Source: 2-02-FULL-44-35 sp964629505 (GTDB lineage: Bacteria; Patescibacteriota; Minisyncoccia; Phycocordibacterales; DSPV01). Taken from it: DNA of 9,938 nt. The stretch is from positions 1 to 9,938 of the forward strand of contig CAZVQR010000025.1 of assembly GCA_964629505.1 (NCBI GenBank), written 5' to 3'. The position numbers and the translations under genes were made by a program. This document shows positions 6,698-9,938 of the stretch, one piece after another. A model generated the notes under the pieces. The model made no database searches. It had not been told where the DNA came from and saw nothing but the letters and a program-made list of their open reading frames with translations. The number at the start of each line of letters is the position of its first letter. Positions within the stretch are counted from its first letter, which is position 1.

Positions 6698-6699
6698 AC

Positions 6700-6817
6700 C
6701 AAATTCTTTATCGGCACATATCTCGCGGGGCACGGATAAATTTCTGCTGAAATTTTCCTCGTGTTCGCGCCAGTCGCGCTCGCAAGCCCCCGCTCGATAC
6801 GTGCCTCAACGAATTTG
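6700..6817 (+). repeat. Structured inverted-repeat element between dac and mraY
   Basis: The 138-base gap is almost filled by one imperfect inverted repeat with matching blocks in order: CAAATTC/GAATTTG (6700-6706 with 6811-6817), GGCAC/GTGCC (6713-6717 with 6801-6805), TATC/GATA (6719-6722 with 6796-6799) and GCGGGG/CCCCGC (6725-6730 with 6788-6793). Nested inside is a second palindrome: AAATTTC-TGCT-GAAATTT (6738-6755), flanked by CACG/CGTG and CGCG/CGCG (6724-6769). The centre and right part are notably GC-rich. No target-site duplication is evident. It could be a miniature mobile element or a structured RNA region; it has no T-tract, so it is not a classic terminator. Confidence 0.6.
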
Positions 6818-6835
6818 TTTTGCAAAGTAAAAACT

Positions 6836-7906
6836 ATGATTGCCGATGTTGTAAAAGTTTTTTTGCCTGCCGCCGTTGCCTTTTTCATCGGCATTGCCTT
6901 GACGCCCTTGTGGACGAATTTTCTTTATCGCCGGCAAATGTGGAAAAAGAAAGCCGGCAAAGTTGATTTGACTGGCAAGGAAACAAAACTTTTTAATGAG
7001 CTTCACAAAGATAGGGAAGTGAACACGCCGAAAATGGGTGGCGTGATTATTTGGTTTTCAGCCGCCTTGACGATGCTGTTGTTTTGGCTTTTAGCAAAAA
7101 TCTTTCCTGGCGACATCAGTAGCAAAATTGATTTTATGAGCCGCAACCAAACCTGGATTCCATTATTCACTCTGTTGTTGGGCGGGCTGATTGGTTTAGT
7201 GGACGATTGGTTGGATATTCGCGGTAACGGTTCGCATATCGCCGGTGGTTTATCGCTTAAAAAGAGGTTGCTTCTAGTCTCCTTGATTGCTCTGGCTTCC
7301 GCTTTTTGGTTTTATTTCAAATTGGATGTTACCACCATCGGCTTGCCTTATGTCGGTGATTGGCAAATTGGTTGGCTGTTCATTCCGCTGTTCGTGTTGG
7401 TCATTCTCGGGCTTTATTCCGGTGGCGTGATAGACGGCATTGACGGTTTGGCGGGCGGCGTCTTTGCGGCAATGTTTTCCGCTTACGCTGTTATCGCTTT
7501 TCAGCAAAGTCAGATTAACTTGGCGGCATTTTGCGCCGTGCTGGTCGGCGGCATTTTGGCTTTTCTTTGGTTCAACATTCCGCCCGCTCGTTTTTATATG
7601 TCGGAAACTGGCACCATGGGTTTAACTATTACTTTGGGCGTGGTCGCTTTTATGACCGATTCGCTCGGTGAAGGGCGCGGCTTAATCGCTTTGCCAATTG
7701 TCGCCTTGCCTTTAGTGGCCACCACTCTTTCCAACATTATTCAAGTGCTGTCCAAAAAATATCGCGGCAAAAAAGTTTTTCTCATCGCGCCTATTCATCA
7801 CCACTTTGAAGCGCTCGGCTGGCCGCCTTACAAAGTGACGATGCGTTTCTGGATTTTGAGCGTCGTCTTCGCTATCATCGGGACGATTGTCGCCCTGCTT
7901 CGGTAA
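6836..7906 (+). CDS. mraY: Phospho-N-acetylmuramoyl-pentapeptide transferase (MraY)
   Basis: Polytopic membrane enzyme that transfers phospho-MurNAc-pentapeptide from UDP to undecaprenyl phosphate, making lipid I. The 356 residues form about ten hydrophobic segments. Recognisable motifs: LHKDREVNTPKMGG (56-69), the aspartate pair LVDDWLD (Asp123-Asp124), DGIDGLAGG (Asp200, Asp203) and the MraY-specific loop APIHHHFEALGWP (His321-323) followed by RFWI. Unusual: the segment normally reading MGDxGS is MSETGT with Glu257 at the Asp position; the Asn of NxxNxxDGxDGLA is Gly; and the Lys before GTP is Glu61 (EVNTP). The HHH motif still makes MraY far likelier than WecA/TagO. The ATG at 6836 is preferred; a GTG at 6761 would add 25 residues encoded by the repeat element. 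No clear Shine-Dalgarno sequence. Confidence 0.94.
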   Translation: MIADVVKVFLPAAVAFFIGIALTPLWTNFLYRRQMWKKKAGKVDLTGKETKLFNELHKDREVNTPKMGGVIIWFSAALTMLLFWLLAKIFPGDISSKIDFMSRNQTWIPLFTLLLGGLIGLVDDWLDIRGNGSHIAGGLSLKKRLLLVSLIALASAFWFYFKLDVTTIGLPYVGDWQIGWLFIPLFVLVILGLYSGGVIDGIDGLAGGVFAAMFSAYAVIAFQQSQINLAAFCAVLVGGILAFLWFNIPPARFYMSETGTMGLTITLGVVAFMTDSLGEGRGLIALPIVALPLVATTLSNIIQVLSKKYRGKKVFLIAPIHHHFEALGWPPYKVTMRFWILSVVFAIIGTIVALLR

Positions 7907-7917
7907 GTTCTCGGAAG

Positions 7918-7960
7918 AAGGCCTCGCCTTGGGTTGCCAAGGCGAGGCCTTTATTTCTTT
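7918..7960 (+). terminator. Strong Rho-independent terminator after mraY
   Basis: Perfect 15-bp stem AAGGCCTCGCCTTGG (7918-7932) / CCAAGGCGAGGCCTT (7937-7951), GTTG loop, followed by a T-rich tract (TTATTTCTTT, 7951-7960). It starts 11 bases after the mraY stop and isolates mraY from the downstream AT-rich genes. Near-symmetrical A and T edges mean it could act on both strands, but no minus-strand gene is near. Confidence 0.85.
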
Positions 7961-8020
7961 TCCTCTTCAAAATCCTCGCAAAAAGTGGTAGGATTTGGGT
8001 AATAATTAGTAGTGGTTTAA

Positions 8021-8026
8021 TAAAAT
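8021..8026 (+). promoter_or_regulatory. Candidate -10 box for the small membrane protein
   Basis: TAAAAT (8021-8026) ends 7 bases before the ATG at 8033, the same spacing seen upstream of ftsX and the 34-codon ORF. The surroundings are very AT-rich, so chance matches are expected; another candidate is TAATAAT near 8000. No Shine-Dalgarno sequence is present. Confidence 0.3.
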
Positions 8027-8032
8027 AAAAAT

Positions 8033-8266
8033 ATGGCAAAACTTCCTCTGAAAGACAAAATATTTTGGAAAAATTATCTGTTATTCATTATTATTTTTAT
8101 AATTGCCAGTACACTTTTGGGTTACGCACCTGAAGACGGGGGCGAGTCGGTTAAATATAGTTTTTTGAATGGTTATCTTGCCACCTCGTTTTTTGCAGTG
8201 CTTTGGCTTGGATATAAACTCGCAAAAGATTTTGCTGGACTCGGTGATGCTGAGGATAAAGAATAA
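8033..8266 (+). CDS. Small two-helix membrane protein, function unknown
   Basis: No family recognised. The 77 residues comprise a short basic N-terminus (MAKLPLKDKIFWKN), a strongly hydrophobic helix about residues 15-33 (YLLFIIIFIIASTLLGYA), a short polar loop (PEDGGESVKYS), a second helix about 48-64 (YLATSFFAVLWLGYKLA) and an acidic tail ending DAEDKE. Positive-inside charges suggest both termini are cytoplasmic. It is AT-rich compared with mraY and ftsW and is separated from mraY by a strong terminator, so it starts its own transcript. It could belong functionally with the following NYN gene, 85 bases downstream, but nothing shows this directly. Confidence 0.7.
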   Translation: MAKLPLKDKIFWKNYLLFIIIFIIASTLLGYAPEDGGESVKYSFLNGYLATSFFAVLWLGYKLAKDFAGLGDAEDKE

Positions 8267-8351
8267 ATAAAATAAATCCCAAGGTTAAACCTTTGTCCAA
8301 AAAATAAATTTATGAACTAAACCGAAATAAATAATTTTAAAAAATCGGCGT

Positions 8352-8993
8352 ATGAATGAATATAAATCAAAACTAAAAAATGTGGTTAAGGGTAGGGCGA
8401 TTGTTTATATTGATGCGGCTAACCTTGAGCGGTCAGTCAAAGATATGTTTGTGCGACCGGATGATGTTCCAGATAATTTGAAAAATCTGCCGACAGATAC
8501 TTTGTGTTGGTCGGTTGAATATAAAAAACTCAACGAGTTTTTTAAGAATCTGGGTAATTTTCAAGGAGTTAGGTTTTATACAGCCGAGTTTGATAGTGAA
8601 GGTCATCACAAATTTAGATATTTTTTGGATAAGGGATTAAAATTTAAACTTATTACAAAACCAATCAAAGAATATGGAGATCACACGACAGATACTCCAC
8701 ACCGCAAGGCGAATTTTGATGTTGAAATTGCCGTTGATTCTACATTCTCAATGAAAAATTTTGATACTCTAATTCTTTTTTCTGGAGATTGCGATTTTGA
8801 GTATTTAATCAAGTTTTTGCGCGGAAATGAAAAAGTGGTAATAGGGTTTTCTAGGTCAGGTCATGTGGCAAAGGAGTTGCTACCGGCATTGTCGCATTAT
8901 TTTGATATAGCAAATTTTAGGACAGATTTTTTACAGGTTGGAGTTAGAAAAGCAAAGAGCCCCGAGCCTTTCGGCCCGGGACCCCGCAATTAA
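8352..8993 (+). CDS. NYN/PIN-like (LabA/DUF88-type) putative nuclease
   Basis: Predicted metal-dependent RNase of the NYN branch of the PIN superfamily; cytosolic; target unknown. The 213 residues show the expected acidic motifs: VYIDAANL (Asp21, Asn24), KANFDVEIAVD (Asp123, Asp129) and LFSGDCDFEYLI (Asp146, Asp148), in the fold order of the family. Length fits stand-alone NYN proteins. The gene is AT-rich except its last codons, where SPEPFGPGPRN is encoded by a GC-rich palindrome (8961-8980); that tail is probably an acquired extension, not part of the domain. No Shine-Dalgarno sequence; an A-rich -10-like AAAAAT ends 7 bases before the ATG. It sits between mraY and ftsW, where many bacteria carry murD. 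Confidence 0.85.
   Translation: MNEYKSKLKNVVKGRAIVYIDAANLERSVKDMFVRPDDVPDNLKNLPTDTLCWSVEYKKLNEFFKNLGNFQGVRFYTAEFDSEGHHKFRYFLDKGLKFKLITKPIKEYGDHTTDTPHRKANFDVEIAVDSTFSMKNFDTLILFSGDCDFEYLIKFLRGNEKVVIGFSRSGHVAKELLPALSHYFDIANFRTDFLQVGVRKAKSPEPFGPGPRN
8961..8980 (+). repeat. GC-rich palindrome forming the 3' end of the NYN gene
   Basis: CCCGAGCC (8961-8968), loop TTTC, GGCCCGGG (8973-8980): an 8-bp stem with one A-C mismatch. It is a sharp GC island in an AT-rich gene and encodes Pro/Gly-rich PEPFGPG. No T-tract follows, so it is unlikely to be an intrinsic terminator. It resembles in style, not in exact sequence, the palindromes inside pyrG. Confidence 0.65.
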
Positions 8994-9080
8994 TATCATT
9001 TGGCACTACTACCAGATGTGCTTAAAGGTTATCAAATGGAAACCAAGAAGTCAATGAAACTGGGGATAACAATAAAATGA
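8994..9080 (+). other. Open frame continuing past the NYN stop and ending on the ftsW ATG
   Basis: After the NYN TAA (8991-8993) the same frame stays open for 28 codons, reading YHLALLPDVLKGYQ and then METKKSMKLGITIK, to a TGA at 9078-9080 that overlaps the ftsW ATG as ATGA. This could be a former C-terminus cut off by the palindrome just upstream, a 14-residue coupling ORF from the ATG at 9036, or chance. No homology is recognised. The gap otherwise has no terminator. Confidence 0.3.
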
Positions 9081-9938
9081 AAAAAGTTGATAAGTTGTTT
9101 TTGATTATTGTCGGGCTGTTGGTGGCCGCCGGTCTTTTGATTTTCTTGTCCGCCGCTATGGGCTTGCTAGTCAGGGAAAGCGGCGCCAGTTTTAGTGTGG
9201 TGGCACTGAAGCAAATTTTATTCGGTTTGTTGCCCGGTTTGTTTTTGTTATGGGGCGCGTCCAAAGTGCCGCCGGTTTTCTGGCGGCGCAACGCTTTTTA
9301 TATTTTTCTTTTTTCGCTGGTTGTTACCGCACTGGTTTTTGTGCCCAGCTTAGGATTAGAACACGGCGGCGCGCTCCGCTGGATTAAAATTTTTGGCCAA
9401 TCGTTCCAACCATCGGAATTGCTGAAAATCGGTTTCGTGATTTATTTCGCCGCTTGGTTGTCGGGTGTCAAGACGCGCGCCGCCGAATTCAAATCTGGAC
9501 TTTTGCCGCTGATAATTTTACTAATAGTTGTTGGCACGCTGATAATCGCTCAACGGGACACCGACACATTTATGGTATTTTTCACGACTGGTTTAGTGAT
9601 GTATTTAGCCGGCGGCGGTAAGTGGCGGCACGCCGCTCTGCTTTTTTTCGGAGCGGTTTTGTGCGTCATCGCGCTGGCTTTTGCCCGCCCCTATGTCATG
9701 GAACGCTTCCAAACTTTTTTGAACCCGAATGTTGACCCGCAGGGCGCCAGTTATCAAATCCACCAATCGCTCATTGCTATTGGTTCCGGCGGTTTGACCG
9801 GCCGCGGTTTTGGCCAAAGCGTTCGGAAATTTAATTATCTGCCGGAACCGATGGGTGATTCCATTTTCGCGGTGGTCGGCGAAGAATTAGATTTTGTCGG
9901 CGCCGTTTTTTTGATTTTATTTTTCTCCGCTTTTACAT
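9077..9938 (+). CDS. ftsW: FtsW/RodA-type SEDS peptidoglycan glycosyltransferase, 3'-truncated
   Basis: Membrane glycosyltransferase that polymerises lipid II into glycan strands together with a class B PBP. The frame is open from the ATG at 9077 to the window end (287 residues visible of a usual 360-420). Signatures: an N-terminal helix ending LIFLSAA, GGALRWIKI then QPSELLKI, and the conserved block ASYQIHQSLIAIGSGGLTGRGFGQS...YLPEPMGDSIFAVVGEEL, with Asp261 at the position essential in SEDS proteins. The usual QPDLGT motif reads QRDTDTF here. FtsW rather than RodA is favoured by proximity to mraY and by DPQGASYQ, but the assignment between these paralogues is not certain. No Shine-Dalgarno sequence precedes the ATG; the weak -10-like GATAAC (9065-9070) is 7 bases upstream. 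Confidence 0.85.
   Translation, partial: MKKVDKLFLIIVGLLVAAGLLIFLSAAMGLLVRESGASFSVVALKQILFGLLPGLFLLWGASKVPPVFWRRNAFYIFLFSLVVTALVFVPSLGLEHGGALRWIKIFGQSFQPSELLKIGFVIYFAAWLSGVKTRAAEFKSGLLPLIILLIVVGTLIIAQRDTDTFMVFFTTGLVMYLAGGGKWRHAALLFFGAVLCVIALAFARPYVMERFQTFLNPNVDPQGASYQIHQSLIAIGSGGLTGRGFGQSVRKFNYLPEPMGDSIFAVVGEELDFVGAVFLILFFSAFT

Noticed and set aside
6761..6835. GTG at 6761 as the mraY start
   Set aside because: The extra 25 residues come from the inverted-repeat element, whereas the ATG at 6836 leads directly into the first hydrophobic segment, as expected for MraY.
6544..6894. Minus-strand 116-codon open frame across the dac-mraY gap
   Set aside because: It spans the ends of two real genes and the inverted-repeat element; no start signal or domain. 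Its apparent coding content is explained by the repeat.
8283..8295. Small inverted repeat AAGGT-TAA-ACCTT between the 8033 and NYN genes
   Set aside because: Only five pairs with a three-base loop in an AT-rich gap and no T-tract on the + strand; too weak to call a terminator.
1..9938. CRISPR array, tRNA, rRNA, IS element or prophage genes
   Set aside because: No regularly spaced direct repeats, cloverleaf-like sequence, transposase, integrase or phage structural gene was seen on either strand.

Overview
The window reads as a chromosomal segment of a Candidate Phyla Radiation (Patescibacteria) bacterium, most likely Parcubacteria-like; this lineage call is an inference. It rests on the style of the CTP synthase and MraY sequences, very tight gene spacing, scarcity of Shine-Dalgarno sequences, and a mix of moderately GC-rich core genes with AT-rich accessory genes and GC-rich palindromes. 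TGA is a stop (ftsX, pyrG and the carboxypeptidase all end in TGA), so this is not a TGA-recoding lineage such as Gracilibacteria or Absconditabacteria. All credible genes lie on the + strand.

Layout: (1) 1-1979, 3' three quarters of gyrA, cut by the window edge. (2) 2010-2472, a compact hicB-hicA toxin-antitoxin pair with overlapping ends. (3) 2494-5424, ftsX, pyrG and a 97-residue unknown gene, with gaps of 3 and 18 bases, probably one transcript from a perfect TATAAT box 8 bases before the ftsX start. (4) 5425-5622, non-coding: a promoter, three consecutive hairpins and a strong terminator, read here as a candidate small RNA or attenuator. (5) 5623-6697, a possible 34-residue leaderless leader ORF overlapping the start of a membrane-anchored D,D-carboxypeptidase. 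(6) 6700-6817, a structured inverted-repeat element filling the next gap. (7) 6836-7906, mraY, closed by a 15-bp-stem terminator. (8) 7960-9076, an AT-rich insert with a two-helix small membrane protein and an NYN-domain (LabA-like) putative nuclease whose last codons come from a GC-rich palindrome. (9) 9077 to the end, 5' part of an ftsW/rodA-type SEDS glycosyltransferase.

The core theme is division and peptidoglycan synthesis: FtsX signals to wall hydrolases, MraY makes lipid I, FtsW polymerises lipid II, and the D,D-carboxypeptidase trims stem peptides. PyrG supplies CTP, and GyrA controls supercoiling. The most unusual content is not a new multigene system. It is the set of palindromic elements inside coding sequence (pyrG, NYN gene) and between genes, the candidate structured RNA, repeated -10 boxes 7-8 bases before start codons (leaderless mRNAs), and departures from usual MraY active-site motifs. 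No database search was possible, so family assignments rest on motif recognition.
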